Source: Collybiopsis luxurians FD-317 M1 | Lineage: Eukaryota > Basidiomycota > Agaricomycetes > Agaricales > Omphalotaceae | Direction: 5' to 3' | Length of the DNA: 64,000 nucleotides | Assembly (NCBI GenBank): GCA_000827265.1 | Contig: KN834749.1 | Span: forward strand, 3,314,818-3,378,817 | In this document: piece after piece, positions 48,499-62,661 of the stretch | Numbering within the stretch: the stretch's first letter is position 1 | Layout of the letters: every line of letters starts with the position of its first letter | Program-made: the position numbers and the translations under genes | The notes under the pieces: generated by a model | What the model was told of the DNA's origin: nothing | Seen by the model: only the letters and a program-made list of their open reading frames with translations | The model's database searches: none

Positions 48499-51400
48499 AT
48501 GACATCTCCTACGCCCAATCCAGCCCCAGCTATCACAGCTGAAATTGCTGGTGTCGTGAGTCCTACAACCGGAGAAATTACTAGGATTTGGCAGGAAGCT
48601 ATTAACAAATTCCAACAAAAGAACAATATCAGTGCCCTTGTGTGGAAACAAGCTCTCCGGGATATGAATGATTGCGATTCGGTAGAGGGCATCTGTGATG
48701 TCCTTGAAAAGCAGTTCTTTACGAAGATCAAAGCTGCTCGTGGCGGTCAAAAGTGGCAAAATCTCCGAGAAAAGTATTTGGAGCCAGTTGTAAACTTTGT
48801 TATCAAGTTTAGTGATATTCTTAGAGACATTGTGGGGTCGATTGTATGTTTTTTAAGAGCCTGTTGCTATCTTCCAGCCTTTGAAAAATGTCTATAGCCT
48901 ACCGTTTCTGGCGGAAAGACAATTTTTACAGCCATTAGTTTCTTGCTACAGGTCCGGAGTATTCAATCAACTTCTATATTGCAGCTTATTCACATACTAA
49001 ATCCCACAGGCCACCAAGGGTGTTACTGAATGGTTTGAAGGATTGAATGATTTTTTTAGAGACCTAAGCCATTTTCTCAACCAAATGCAAGAAGTGCTAC
49101 GGTATCCCTCTGAGATGGGAATGGCATATCAGAATATAGTTTCTGACACCTTTGTCTGTACAATTGAAGTGATTTCTGAGGCAACAGAGAAAGTTAGTAC
49201 AGGCAAGCTGGGAGTGCGATTTAGTATGTCCTTCTGTTTGATCTATACTTCAATCTGATATTGATTATATTAATGACAGAATTATTCCTAGGAGCATTGA
49301 TAGGCAGCTCTGATGAAATCACAACAGCCCAAAGCCGCCTCAATAAACTAATGGGTCAGGCAAGGGATATAACTACAGCGGTGGCTGCCAAGGAAGCAAT
49401 AGAGATAGGAAAGACAGGTATTTACTGCTTTAAATTTTGACTAGTTCCACTAGTCCAATCTGATTTAAATTTTAAATGTTAGTGAAAGAAAATCAAGCAA
49501 TTCTACAATTTACCGGGACTAAAATTGCCAGCATTGACAAAAAAATCGATAATTATTCTACAAAGAGTAAGTTATTTTATTTTCAGGGTATGTGTAATGC
49601 TTACCAACCTTGATTGTCATCCTTCATTCTTAAATTTGAATAATGATTTAACTGTTACAGCTTCACTCAAGATAAGGAAACAGCTTGAAAAGGAGCTAAA
49701 GCCCATTAAAACTGCCTACATTGATGGTGATAAAGCCTGTCTAGAAGGAACCAGGGTTCAGATATTGGACAAGATTTCTCGGTGGATATTGAACCCTGAA
49801 AAAGATTGTTCACAGATGTTTCTCCTTTGCGGAGCTGCGGGGACCGGCAAATCTGCCATTAGCCATGCCATTGGAAAGAAATTTAAAGGGAACTATCTTG
49901 CAGCATTTTTTGCCTTTGATCGCACTTTTGCTGCAGAGCGAACCCCAATTCGAGCAATACAAACTATTGCATATGGATTGGGTCAGCATATTCCAGAATT
50001 TGGAAAGACTTTGGTAAAAGTTGTGGAGGAAGATCCATACATCTTGAGTAGTTCCAGTGTAGTAGACCAATGGAAGAGACTCATTCTAGGGCCCGCTCAA
50101 GAAATTGATAAATCCAGGCCAGTAATTATAATTATGGATGCACTGGATGAAAGCGGGGAGCCGAAACTGAACAGCCATAGGGAAAAATTAATCTCTCTAC
50201 TGTTAAATGGGAAGCAAAATCTTCCAATTAACTTTCGCATATTTATGACATCGCGACTGGAGCATGATGTTGTCAAGCATGTCAATGACCATCCCAGAGA
50301 TGTTGATATTGAGTATATGGATAATCTAGAGAGAACTACTGAGGATATTTCTAAATATGTCCTTGATTGCATTTTAAAATCAAAAAGAATAAATCGAATT
50401 AATGAAATCCAGTGCAACCTCCTTGCTCAAAAGGCTGAGGGATATTTTCAGTGGGCATCTACAGTTTGTAATGAACTATGTAGGGATGAGCCAGGTGTTA
50501 AACCCAACAAATTGTTTCAACAATTCATGGGATGCTCTCCAAAGCCTAAGCAAAATACATACCCATTAGATGAAACATACAAATTCATTCTGCAGCAGAG
50601 GATTAACTGCCTTAGGAAGGAGACCATAGAAGAGTACAAAAAAGTAGTGTCTCAAGTTCTAGCATCATATGAACCCCTTTCGCAACAGGCTTTACAAAGA
50701 CTTCAATCAGCAAATTACAGACAAATAGAAGTCAATACTGAGACTGAAGAAGAAGAAGAACCAGAAGTGAATGGAATAATGAAATATCTTGGATCTCTCT
50801 TCACTGGGGTGCATAAAGCCGATGTACCTGTTCAGCCAATCCACACATCAGTCCGAGACTTTCTTCTGGATATGGAAAGAAGTGGAGAATATGCCATAGA
50901 CTTAATTCAGGGACACAGAATTATGACTCTAGGCACTATTGGGCTAATGACTGAGGAGTTACATTTTAATATGTGCCACTTGGAAAATTCACATACCTTC
51001 AATTCAGAAGTGAAAGACCTTCCAGATAGGATTAACAATTATATTTCATTGGAGCTCAGATATGCTTGCTGTCATTGGGATCTTCATCTTTCCAATTTTC
51101 AACTCAATGAATGTATATTGCCTCTGTTGGAAAAATTCCTTTGCTCTCAATTATCACTGTACTGGATGGAGGTGCTTAGTGTTCTGACTAGGGTCAATGT
51201 AATTATGAGAAGTATATTGAAATTAATGGATTGGCTGCGGCCAATGGAAAAGGTATGAGAAATTCAGGAGCGTTATTTAAAAATTGATCATGTTTCAAAT
51301 AGCTGCCAGAGTCTTGTGCAAATTTGAAATTGGTTGGGCAGGAAATAAAACTTTTCATATATGTCTTTGGTAAAATTTTATCAGAGGCGACACCTCATCT

Positions 51401-54001
51401 GTATATTTCTGCATTGCCATTCATTCCAAGTGACTCTATTCTTCAAAAAATATACTTGCCACATTTTCACAATATACTAAATGTGTGTCGTGGCCATAAA
51501 ACTAATTGGCCTCACCTGCAAGCAGTATTGCGAGGGCACACAGGAAATGTGACTTCCATTGCCTTTTCACCTAATGGAAAGAAAATTGCATCTGGGTCGT
51601 CTGATAACTCAATACAGATCTGGGATGCTGAGACAGGGGAACCCCTAGGACAGCCTTTGCAAGGGTACACAGGTCTGGTAAAATCTGTGGTCTTTTCCTT
51701 GGATGGAAAGGAAATTATATCTGTATCGTCTGATAACTCAGTGCAGATTTGGGATGCAGAGACTGGGGAGCCCAAAGAATGGCAGCCATTGCAAGGACCT
51801 ACAAAATTGGGTTTCAAGACTGTTGCCTTTCCCACAAGTGAAAAGAGAAATGTGTTTGAGGAGCATGATAAGTCAGTGCATATCCCAGTTGCAGACACTG
51901 GGGATCCCAGAGCACAACCTTTGCGAGGACACACAAGTACAGTTTACTCTGTTGTCTTTTCCCAGAACAGAAAGATAATTGTATCAGGTTCATATAATAA
52001 GTCAGTGCAAGTATGGAATATAGGGACAGGGAAATCTCAAGGACAACCATTGCAAGGTGACACAAGATTGGTTTCTTCTGTTGCCTTTTCCCCAGATGGA
52101 AAAAAAATAGTATCTGGCTCATATGATAAGTCGGTACAGATTTGGGATACAGAAACTGGCATGCCTCAAGGAAAGCCGTTATATGGGCACACAGGATGGG
52201 TCAGTACTGTTTCCTTTTCCCCTGATGGAAAAAGAGTTGTATCTGGGTCATATGACAGGTCAGTGAGGATCTGGGATGCAGAGACAGGGGAACCCTTAGG
52301 AGAATCAATGCAAGGGCACAGAAGTGCCATTTTCTCTGTTGCATTTTCCCCAGATGGGAAGAAAATTGTATCTGGGTCATATGATAGAACAGTGCAAATC
52401 TGGAATACAGAGACAGGGAAACCACAGGGACAGCCAATGCAAGGGCATATAGGATCTGTTTGTTCTGTTACCTTTTCCCCAGATGGAAGAAGAATTGCAT
52501 CTGGGTCACATGATAACTCAGTACAAATCTGGGATGCAGAGACTCAGGCATCCCAAGGAGAGCAATTGCATGGGCATACAGGTCCAGTTTTCTCTGTCGC
52601 CTTTTCCCCAGATGGAAAAAGCATCATATCTGGGTCATATGATATGTCTGTGCAGATCTGGAATGCAGAAACAGGGAAACTTCAAGGACAACCATTAAAA
52701 GGGCATACTAACTCAGTTTACTGTGTTTCCTTTTCCCCAGACAGAAAGAGAATTGCATCTGCATCATATGATAAGTCCGTGCAGATCTGGGATGCAGAGA
52801 CTGGAGAGCCCCAGGGACTGCCTTTACATGGGCACACAAACTCAGTTCTTACTGTTGCCTTTTCCCCAGATGGAAAGAAAATTATATCTGGTTCCATTGA
52901 TAACTCAGTGCAGATCTGGGATGCAGAGACAGGCAAACCTCAAGGACAGCCATTTTATGGCCATGGTGTAAACTTTGCTGCCTTTGCCCCAGATGGGAAG
53001 AGAATTATATTTGGGTCACCTGCCTTTGTGCAGATTTGGGATGCAGAAACTAGGGAACCTCAAGGACAGCTCTGGAAAGGGCATACAAGGTCAGCCTCAT
53101 CTGTTGCCTTTTCCCCAGATAGAAAAACAATTATATCTGGATCACTTGATTGCTCAGTGCAGATATGGGATGCAGAGACAGGGGAGCCCAAAGGCCAGCC
53201 ACTGCTTGGACACACAGGCCCAGTGATTTCTGTCTCCTTTTCCCCAGATGCAAAGAGAATTGCCTCTGGATCAAATGATAACTCAGTGCGAATCTGGGAT
53301 GCAGAAACAGGGAAACCTCAAGGACAGCCATTACAAGGCCACACAGGCCAAGTTAACTCTGTTGCCTTTTCCCCAGATGGTATGAGAATTGCATCTGCAT
53401 CAGATGATAGCTCAGTGCGGATCTGGGATGCAGAGACAGGAGAACATCAACAATATCTATTACAAGGGCCTACCGACTTGGTCCAGTCTACTGCTCTTTT
53501 TCCGCATACAAAAATGATTGTATCTGGGTCAACTTCAAGTCATATGGCAGTGCAAATCCCAAAGATGAAGTCAAGCACAAATAAGGAAGTGTGGCAGCCA
53601 GAATACTCATCAAGTCATCAGACCCTCACAGCTACTCCATCTAATTTAAAGCTTACTTCCTCTGTTTCATTCTGTCCATGGCATGCTGGCCATAATTATC
53701 CTCATCCTACTTTGCATAATTTGACACTTACAATGGATGGCTGGTTGCGTGATTCAAACTCATCTCTTATCTTATGGATTTCCCCTGATTATCAATCCTG
53801 CCTTATGCTCCCTCACATGCAACTCCTCATTTCAAGGGCTTGCCCTGCTTCTCTGAACTTGAAAGACTTTGTCCATGGAAACGATTGGGCCAAATGCTAC
53901 AGGTAAGTCACCCATACAGTTAGTCCTCTGTCCCTTTCCCTTCCTTTCCTCCTCATACTTAATCTATTTATCATTGATGATTAAACAGCAGCTCGTACTG
54001 A
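48499..54001 (+). CDS. NLR protein: Goodbye-like domain, NACHT, 16 WD40 repeats
   Basis: Seven exons give about 1,660 aa. Residues ~25-120 (IWQEAINKFQQKN, DSVEGICDVLEKQF, LREKYLEPVV) fit the fungal STAND N-terminal Goodbye domain. A helical region follows (EVLRYPSEMG, ATEKVSTG). NACHT has Walker A GAAGTGKSAI, Walker B IIIMDALDESG and FMTSRLEHD, then a helical domain, the YISALPFIPSDSIL linker and a WD40 array at 51523-53580. The 16 repeats of ~43 aa have core VAFSPDGKKIVSGSYD and VQIWDAETGEPQG; repeats 3, 12 and 16 are degenerate. Many repeats are close to identical in DNA. The first ATG at 48499 (MTSPTPNPAPAI) is chosen. A last intron (53902-53988) gives the stop at 54001; without splicing the stop is at 53906. 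This class includes HET-E/HET-D-type incompatibility proteins. Confidence 0.88.
51523..53580 (+). repeat. In-frame 129-bp WD40 repeat array
   Basis: About 16 units of 129 bp (43 codons), one 9-12 bp shorter (unit 12). Conserved DNA words such as GTTGCCTTTTCCCCAGATGG and ATCTGGGATGCAGAGAC recur in most units. Units 3 and 16 have drifted out of the WD consensus. Confidence 0.88.
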
Positions 54002-54936
54002 GGACAATATTACAATATTCCTCAGATCGCCCTGTCCTAATACTAGCCCAACACATATAGCTGTAAACAACACGCTGTCAAGCCTGTTTATATATTATGT
54101 ACTTCCGATTTCCTATGTCATTGCTTTTGCTACTTACAATCTGATGATCTTATTAATGCGTTCGGATTGCGACAGACTGTAATGTCAAGGTATCATCAAG
54201 ATGCGCTACGCGCTTTGGGAGATAATGAGGTCGGAGCGTTCCTGCGACATTATATTGTGCTCAATTTGGCGAAGTATAATTGGAATGGCCGAGAAAGTAT
54301 TTTGTCTAGCCTACGAGTTAATCTAGCAAGAAAGCTAGACCTGTTGCCGAGCAGCCTGATTAGATGGTCTCTAGAATCACATTGGTATTTCCTATTCTAC
54401 TCGAGGAATAAATGGAACGGTTAGAGCATATCCCGGACCCAGCGATGCAGGGTTGGTAGACTCGGCAGTCGCTACGTACACTTTGACATCCAACTCTGTA
54501 CAGCGTTGCGATTCGCAAAATTTGACCTTTCGCCTTTATTGCTCTCCCATTGCATGTATATTCTGAGATTCAAAAATAGGCGAGATTGTCGAAACATGGT
54601 TGTATACTGAGATAATCTTCGATTTCCATATGTCTGTTTCAATTTTAGCTTGTTATTAATGTTTACAAGTTGACAATATGATATTCATCTATGTCATAAA
54701 ATGACTAAGGCTATAAGTAGCCCGGACAAGACTGTACATGCTACCGTACTTATAAAAGAATGTTTTAGTAGATATATCTAGCTTTGACCGAAGCTTTGGC
54801 ATATGCCGTCGGCTTGTCATCCAATGGGCGCTTATCACGTTTCCGTCTTTTCTTTATACGCCCATTTTTCATGTCCGCTCGAGCTCTCGTCTCTCTCTTT
54901 CGAGTTAAGACAGGGGCCTACTACTGAAGTACGACG
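54002..54936. other. Intergenic
   Basis: 3' flank of the NLR and promoter side of the PIG-P gene. The frame at 54167-54424 is not recognised. No repeats seen. Confidence 0.5.
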
Positions 54937-55564
54937 ATGGATAAAGAGCGAGATCCTCCACAGCAGCAGCCTGACTACCATCCGACGGCCACGAAGTCCC
55001 GCGCGCCAGAATTCTACGGTTTTGTCGCCCTCTCTTCGACCTCCTTTCTATTTGTCGTATATGTATTATGGGCTTTACTGCCGGATGAATGGATTATACG
55101 GACTGGGATAGAATGGTATCCTAATCGGTGAGTGCAAAGCAGTTTTTGAATCATTTCGGTATGCTGAACCTTCTTTCACAGTGAATGGTCCCTCCTACTT
55201 CCCTCGTATTCGATGATCCTTGTCCTTCTGACCTATTTCACGTACATGGCTCTTACAATCTACGGAACACCGGCTTTTTCGGAAAGGAAAAGTTTACTTG
55301 GTCAGTGTGGGCTCTTCGCGAGCTGTCTCTCTGAACTCGGCGCTGATTCGACGCGCGTTAGATTCTCGAGCGCAATACCCTCCACCTGTGGCATCGCTCC
55401 GGGGTGGTAATGGGCATGAATGCCCCATATACGACCAAAATGCGCTGTTCGCTAGTTACTCCAAGTATGCTGGTACATGGGGAGCAGACGAAAATGTACA
55501 AGCGGCCGACTCGGAACTGTATGATATTCCGATAGAGCTCGTGAATAAGGTTGCTTATGGTTGA
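54937..55564 (+). CDS. GPI19: PIG-P, subunit of GPI-GlcNAc transferase
   Basis: Three exons give about 170 aa. It has two membrane helices, FYGFVALSSTSFLFVVYVLW and YSMILVLLTYFTYMALTIYG, separated by the short loop with GIEWYPNREWSLLLP. A cytosolic C-terminus ends DIPIELVNKVAYG, the conserved PIG-P terminus. It stabilises the ER enzyme complex that adds GlcNAc to phosphatidylinositol, the first step of GPI-anchor synthesis. The ATG is followed by a Pro/Gln-rich leader. Introns are at about 55128-55180 and 55301-55358. Its 3' end lies 110 bp from the stop of the convergent kinase-like gene. Confidence 0.92.
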
Positions 55565-55674
55565 GGCTACCAGCGGAAGTCCCAAGTAGGACATGCAGAT
55601 GGATGATAGGGATTCCACCGTACGTATCGTCCAGAGCGTACTGTATTCTACTTTACAATCGCCCTTTCGCCCAA

Positions 55675-56767
55675 TTAACATCCTTTTCCAAAATTCGGCC
55701 ACAACGATTTGAAGTAAATTTCGCACCAGCTTTGCTGAATGTGGAGGTTAGGAATGCAACAAATTGAGAGACATATATCAGTGCTTACGACGGCTGCCTC
55801 CTTGGCACTCGGATGTACGGTAAACACACGAGGGAAACCCATGTCGAAAATGTTGACGGAATCGACGGCACCGTTCTTCATGACGATGTTCTCATTCCGT
55901 TTATGGAAATCGCTAGTGAGCAGAGAAGAAGAACTAACGGTAGGGTTGGGCGTATATGATTGAATATTCCAAGACTCACGCATGTAACAGATGCTTGTCA
56001 ATGGCCCAATGTACGATTTGCTTGCATGTCATTTCCATCGTCTGGCTCATCCACTCGACACACTGTTTATCGCTTTTCTCCGCTTTCGCCTTTTTCCACT
56101 CCTCCGTCTCATCCAAAGTTTCTCCGACCATTCTCTTCATGAGCACTACAGGCATCTTTGAACTCGCCACAAGGGGGTTCCCAGCCTTTGGATGCACTGT
56201 GATCAATCCAGAGTCGATATAATACTCAACAGTTTTGAGCGCTTTGACTTCGGCGTAGGCTGTGTCATCCTTCCTTGGCAAGATTTTTGCTACAACCTGA
56301 TCTCCTTTGTGGCCGAGGTAATCGTGAGCTAGAAGGTAAACACCGGCATTATAGTCGCCTTTTGAACCGAAAATTTCATCTTGGAGGGTGACGTGACCAG
56401 TGAGGTCTTTCGCTATACAGCAACAACAGAAAGAAGGGTTTTCCAACGAGTCAGCAAATTGGAAGCCGTTCGAAAGGAGGTTAACAACTCACTAAAAACT
56501 TTCCTATCGTCTGCGTTCAAGTTCGCCGGATCGTCGTATTGTTTTGAGATCCAAGGTCTCTAAATTGTTGGTGTCATGACGAAAACCTTGAGAAAGAAAC
56601 ATTTTTTTAAAAAAACTAACATCGAAATTGTGCAACAGCAAGGTCTTGCCGGTTGGGACCCCTAGCATCCTTCTATCGGGAATGGAAGGAAGCGCATACG
56701 CGTTGATTGTGAACAAGCCCAATATCAGACTGGTAGCGAGGAGGAAGAGATCGATAGGCATTAACAT
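55675..56767 (-). CDS. Secreted kinase-fold protein (copy 1)
   Basis: Five exons give about 290 aa. A signal peptide (MPIDLFLLATSLILGLFTIN) is followed by RPWISKQYDDPANLN. A kinase/APH-like fold has VVAKILPRKD (strand-3 Lys), VLMKRMVGETL (hinge), LLHADFHKRNENIV (HxDxxxxN catalytic loop with HAD instead of HRD) and VNIFDMGFPRV (DMG instead of DFG). The C-terminus QSWCEIYFKSLWPNFGKGC is shared with copy 2. The catalytic residues needed by kinase-like phosphotransferases are present, so activity is possible; the substrate is unknown. The secretory signal suggests action outside the cell or in the secretory route. An ATG six bases downstream (56761) is equally good. Confidence 0.72.
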
Positions 56768-57152
56768 GACTTTGATACAAAGCAGAAACGAAGGGGGGGA
56801 GATGAAGGGGGGCCACCGGGGCTTTGAGCGCAAGACGTCTCTGACCAGCAGAGGAGAGGGTATGCTCAAGATTCGGGACCGAGTCTGACATATGTATCAT
56901 CATCGGAATTTGATACAAGCCTGGAAATATGGTTAGATACATATGTTGCAGGGGTAATCTTAACTGCCTCCAAGCGCCTCGGATGCGAAATGATGCGCTA
57001 TCTTGAGGACGGCCGAGATTAGGGTGGCCAAGCATCTTCGTTGGTATGTATTCAGAAGTCGGTATAGTTCAATCTTTCAACTGAGGACTCCGACATCCGT
57101 TCCATGATACGAAAAAATCGCTACCAAACTTGGACTAATTAGTACAAAATGA

Positions 57153-58221
57153 TCAACATCCTCGACCGTAATTTGGCCACAATCTCTTAAAATACTCTTC
57201 GCACCAACTTTTCTGGAAACGCGTATGGCATTAGTATTTCAAGTCAAACTATTTATGTTCAATACTCACGACTTCTGCCTCCTTCACGCCATGTTGTACA
57301 CTAAGGAAAGGAGGGCCCATATCGAAGACGTTAACACTCTGCACGTTGCCCTGCTTCACGACGACGTTGACGTTTTTCTTCTGAAAATCGCTGCAGAAGC
57401 AAGCATGAGAAGGGTAATATTCGAATGACAGCCACTGATTGAAACTTGCGCATGTAAAAATTGTTTATGGACGGCCCAATCCACGATCTGCTTGCACGTC
57501 CCTTCCATCGTCTGGGACATCAACGCGATACACTGTTTATCGTTCTTCTTCGCCTTTGCCGTTTTCCAATCCCCTGTCTTGTCTAAGGTTTCGCCGGGTA
57601 TCCTTTTCATCAGCACGATAGGCTCTTTGCCATGGGTGCGTCGTCCAAGAGACGAATGATCGGAATCTGAATCCTGCATGAGAATGAGACCAGAGTCGAT
57701 GTAGTACCCGACGGCTTTGAGTGCTTTGACTTCGGCGTAGGCCGCGTCGTCGATCTCTTGTAGGATTTTTGCTACGACGGTGTTAGCTGGGTGGCCGAGG
57801 TAGTCCTTCGCGAGGAGGAAGACTCCAGAGTTGGAGAAGCCTTCCTCCCCGAAAAGCTCGTTTTGGAGGTGCACGACGTTGGTCAAGTCTTTGGCTGATT
57901 GGACACGGGGTTAGATGATTTCTTTTTCCTTTTTTTTTTTCTTTCTATCGAAGCATGGAGATGGTAGACCTACAGAACACTTTTTTATCCTCAGCGTTTA
58001 GATTCGATGGGTCGTCGTAGCTTTTCAGCATCCAGGGTCTCTGAGGGAAAAGGTAAGACGAACATGGTTAGTTCTGATAAAGAGGAACGACTTGCATGAT
58101 ATTCATCCAGACCTGCTTTTCTTTTTACGAGACTTGAAGGAAGCGCAGATACGTTCATCGTGAACAAGCCCAGTAGACTGAATCCGACAATAGATTGAAG
58201 GAGATTGATAGGCGGCAGCAT
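57153..58221 (-). CDS. Secreted kinase-fold protein (copy 2)
   Basis: Tandem paralogue of the gene at 55675, about 285 aa. It has signal peptide INLLQSIVGFSLLGLFTMN, RPWMLKSYDDPSNLN, VVAKILQEID, VLMKRIPGETL, FLHADFQKKNVNVV (HxDxxxxN kept), VNVFDMGPPFL and the terminal KSWCEEYFKRLWPNYGRGC. The exon 1 joint requires the GTAAAA donor at about 58128; other donors give a frameshift. The intron interrupting HAD uses a GC donor (GC|GCAAGT), whereas copy 1 has GC|GTGAGT at the same place. The two copies share exon layout but differ at many residues, so the duplication is not recent. Confidence 0.68.
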
Positions 58222-58787
58222 GGTTTTCGTCTGTTGAATATGTGTCGAAGCAGAATACAGGAGACCACCGGGGTTTTTTTTGGGAGTATACGATACCTCT
58301 GTCCAGCAAAGGGGGGGAGATCAATCTCCAAACTCGATTTTGGGGCTATTTTAAAACGTACAAGGCCCAGATATAGATGAAAATCATTTTATCCGTAGTC
58401 CCGATCTTGAGTTCAAATAACTGTAACCAGAGTTCAGCTGCGAAAGTTTTGCTGTACTGAATTTGCGTTTGTCGGCACAGGGTTGTAAGGGGCTGGGGCT
58501 GTAAGAGGCTGTGGTCATTCGAGGAGTGCTAAGGATCCAGGCCGCAAGCTTCCGGTGAGCTGCAGTAGTCATCTAGGTTTCGAGGTGGCATTGCGAGACT
58601 ACTCAAGCTTCTATAGCTCCCGACCCATCAAGCTTAGTGGTGACTTGAGAGTCGAGACGCGAAATTCGAATACGCGTTGAAAAATCGTGATCGTGCAAAG
58701 CGTGAGAATTTGTTGAGCCTGCCGCGGCGGCAAAACTGGGTCGCGTTCGCGCTCTTTTCTTTGTACCCTCACCTCCTTGCTGAACCC
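58222..58787. other. Intergenic, divergent region
   Basis: Lies between the start of kinase-like copy 2 (minus) and the start of the RBBP4-like gene (plus), so it should hold both promoters. No TATA box or repeat stands out. Confidence 0.45.
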
Positions 58788-60722
<1,935 letters not shown>

Positions 60723-60983
60723 TTGAATCGAGGGTTCCTTATTTTTTTTACTTTCTTTTTTTTCTTTTTTTTTACTTAAATGAATTGTTGTTTTGTAAAA
60801 TGCTTTGGACTTGATTTGGTAGGTGGAGGGCGGGGAGTGTATGAAAGGTGCCAAAGGTATAAATATGAGGATATACGACATACAGCCGATAGTAATGTGG
60901 TAGTACAAGGGGGGGGAAGGGCCCGCTCTGTTCCGTTCCGAGCCTGCTCTGCTCTGTAACTGCGAAACCAGATCCTACACCGT

Positions 60984-61375
60984 TTATAGGAAAATCAATC
61001 TTGCGAGTTCGAATAGCACTGTGAGTGGGCGATTTCAGTATGCACTCTATCAGCATAAGTAGGAAGGGGAAGGGAGGACGAAGAAACGAAGAAACGAGGA
61101 AACGAGGAAACGAGGAAACAAAGGAACGGAGAAACGGACCTCCACCGACGACGACGAAGATGATGACCCCCAAAGCCCAAGAACTTATCGGACTCCGTTT
61201 AGCTAGTTTTTCTTGTCGGGAGAGATGCGTTGGTTTCTTTCCTTCCCGAGCGTCTTTGGCGAACTTTTCGTTGCGCCTTCGCATTTCGAATTCGGTCGGC
61301 TAAAGGAGAGAAAGAAGCGGTGGGGATTGATTTAGATTTGCATTTTAGGAATACGGTTCACCAGGGTCGTACCAT
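60984..61375 (-). CDS. YSY6: Stress-associated ER protein, SERP1/RAMP4 type
   Basis: Three exons give 65 aa. The RAMP4 pattern is complete: MRRRNEKFAKDAREGKK, then KRSPISSWALGVIIFVVVGG (tail-anchor helix) and VLFELARLIFL-stop. The proteins sit at the Sec61 translocon and protect membrane proteins under ER stress. The start is unusual. An ATG at 61373-61375 is directly followed by a GT donor, and exon 2 begins PTEFEMRRR, so exon 1 would contribute only the Met; the inner Met of exon 2 is an alternative start. The second intron (61019-61139) contains a GAAACGAGGA minisatellite. The spliced length is 198 nt, in frame. Confidence 0.85.
61078..61136 (+). repeat. 10-bp minisatellite in the RAMP4 intron
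   Basis: About five imperfect tandem copies of GAAACGAGGA lie within the second intron of the SERP1/RAMP4 gene. Confidence 0.7.
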
Positions 61376-62661
61376 TTTTGTGGTAAAATAGATGAGGAGA
61401 AAGGGAACAGGGAAGGAAAGACCTGGTTGAGTGTAATTGAGTGAGGGAGTGAGGGATGCTCTTTGGGGGCTTTTTGTATGAGGTGGAGGTTTTTGGTGAA
61501 GGGTTTTGCGTGGCGCGAATTCCACGACACGTCGTCTGCCGGCTGATGGACGGCCCGATTGGCGGGCCGCAGGTCAAAGCGAGAAATATTTCGGCAAAGG
61601 ATTCGTCGTGGGTTCGGTTGGCTCAAGATGGAGGGTAGGGTGGGGTAGGGAGGATCAGGGATGTGATACACTATAAGTGCTTGTGTGAAGCCAAAAGTAC
61701 TGCATCCACAAGCGTAAATGTAATTTGTGGAGACGATCTACGATGGTCTACGCCTTGATCCCATCTCGTTTCGCACACACTTCAGAAAGGTTTTAAATAT
61801 ATGTGGCTACCAGTTAAACGCTGAAAGTGGCGGAACCTTTACTGGTCGATTGCTATTGGTGGCAGTAGATATATGGAACTCCTTCAGAACAGGATAGTGG
61901 AGCTCGGAAACTGCGTGCTGTTCAATGAAAAGTAAATTCACATGGATGATCTTTGGGGCGATGATGTTTATTCTCACAAACGTGAACCATGCGTATAAAA
62001 GATTTGCCTTCAGAGATACCATCACTAAAAGAGAATACTTTTCCAGCCCTGTTGGGCTATCATTCTCGCCGCTCGGAGAAGAAGATATGGAACACTCCCC
62101 CTGCTGGATCATAGTATGTGGCAAATTTCTCTGGAACTCCTGTATTTTGCTAAAGCCTGTTAGATTGAGAATCATCGCATACGAGAACAGAAAAGGTACG
62201 ATCACTAAAGTGATGTGTGTATAGGTTATTGGGAATGGCAGATTCAGACTTCAGAATCAAAAGAAAGATAGAAAATGCTGTTCTAGGTCTCGCAAGTCTC
62301 GTCAGAACTCGATATATATGATTCTTGAATGATTCCAAAGATATTGCTCCATTGGTGTGGGATGAGGATCGGTGCTACAGCCGCCAGAGGTTCCTTGACG
62401 CCCCACAACTAGTGAATGTAAATCAGTTCTCTGCTACAAATTGAAACTGCGGTGGAGGGATAATCATGATGTTACATCCTACTTTGATATGTGGTCTTCT
62501 TTGAATTATCGAGGATACACAGCTTTGTGGCGGGTGCTCCTCTCATAATATTCTCAATATCTGTTTCGTGCATCCCTCTTGCAATCTCCCAAACTAGGCC
62601 TTTGCCTCCAGCGCAGTGCCAACCCTTTTCTGAACTGGCACCAAGCTTCCCCGACCGAAAA
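61376..62661. other. Intergenic
   Basis: Promoter side of the RAMP4 gene and upstream region of the membrane-protein gene. The 132-codon minus frame (61807-62205) is open but I cannot assign it. Open sequence directly before 62662, in frame with the next gene, may be part of its first exons. Confidence 0.45.

Noticed and set aside
51512..53331. Numerous frames on both strands over the WD40 array
   Set aside because: They arise because the 129-bp repeat keeps alternative frames open. Only the plus frame encodes WD40 consensus.
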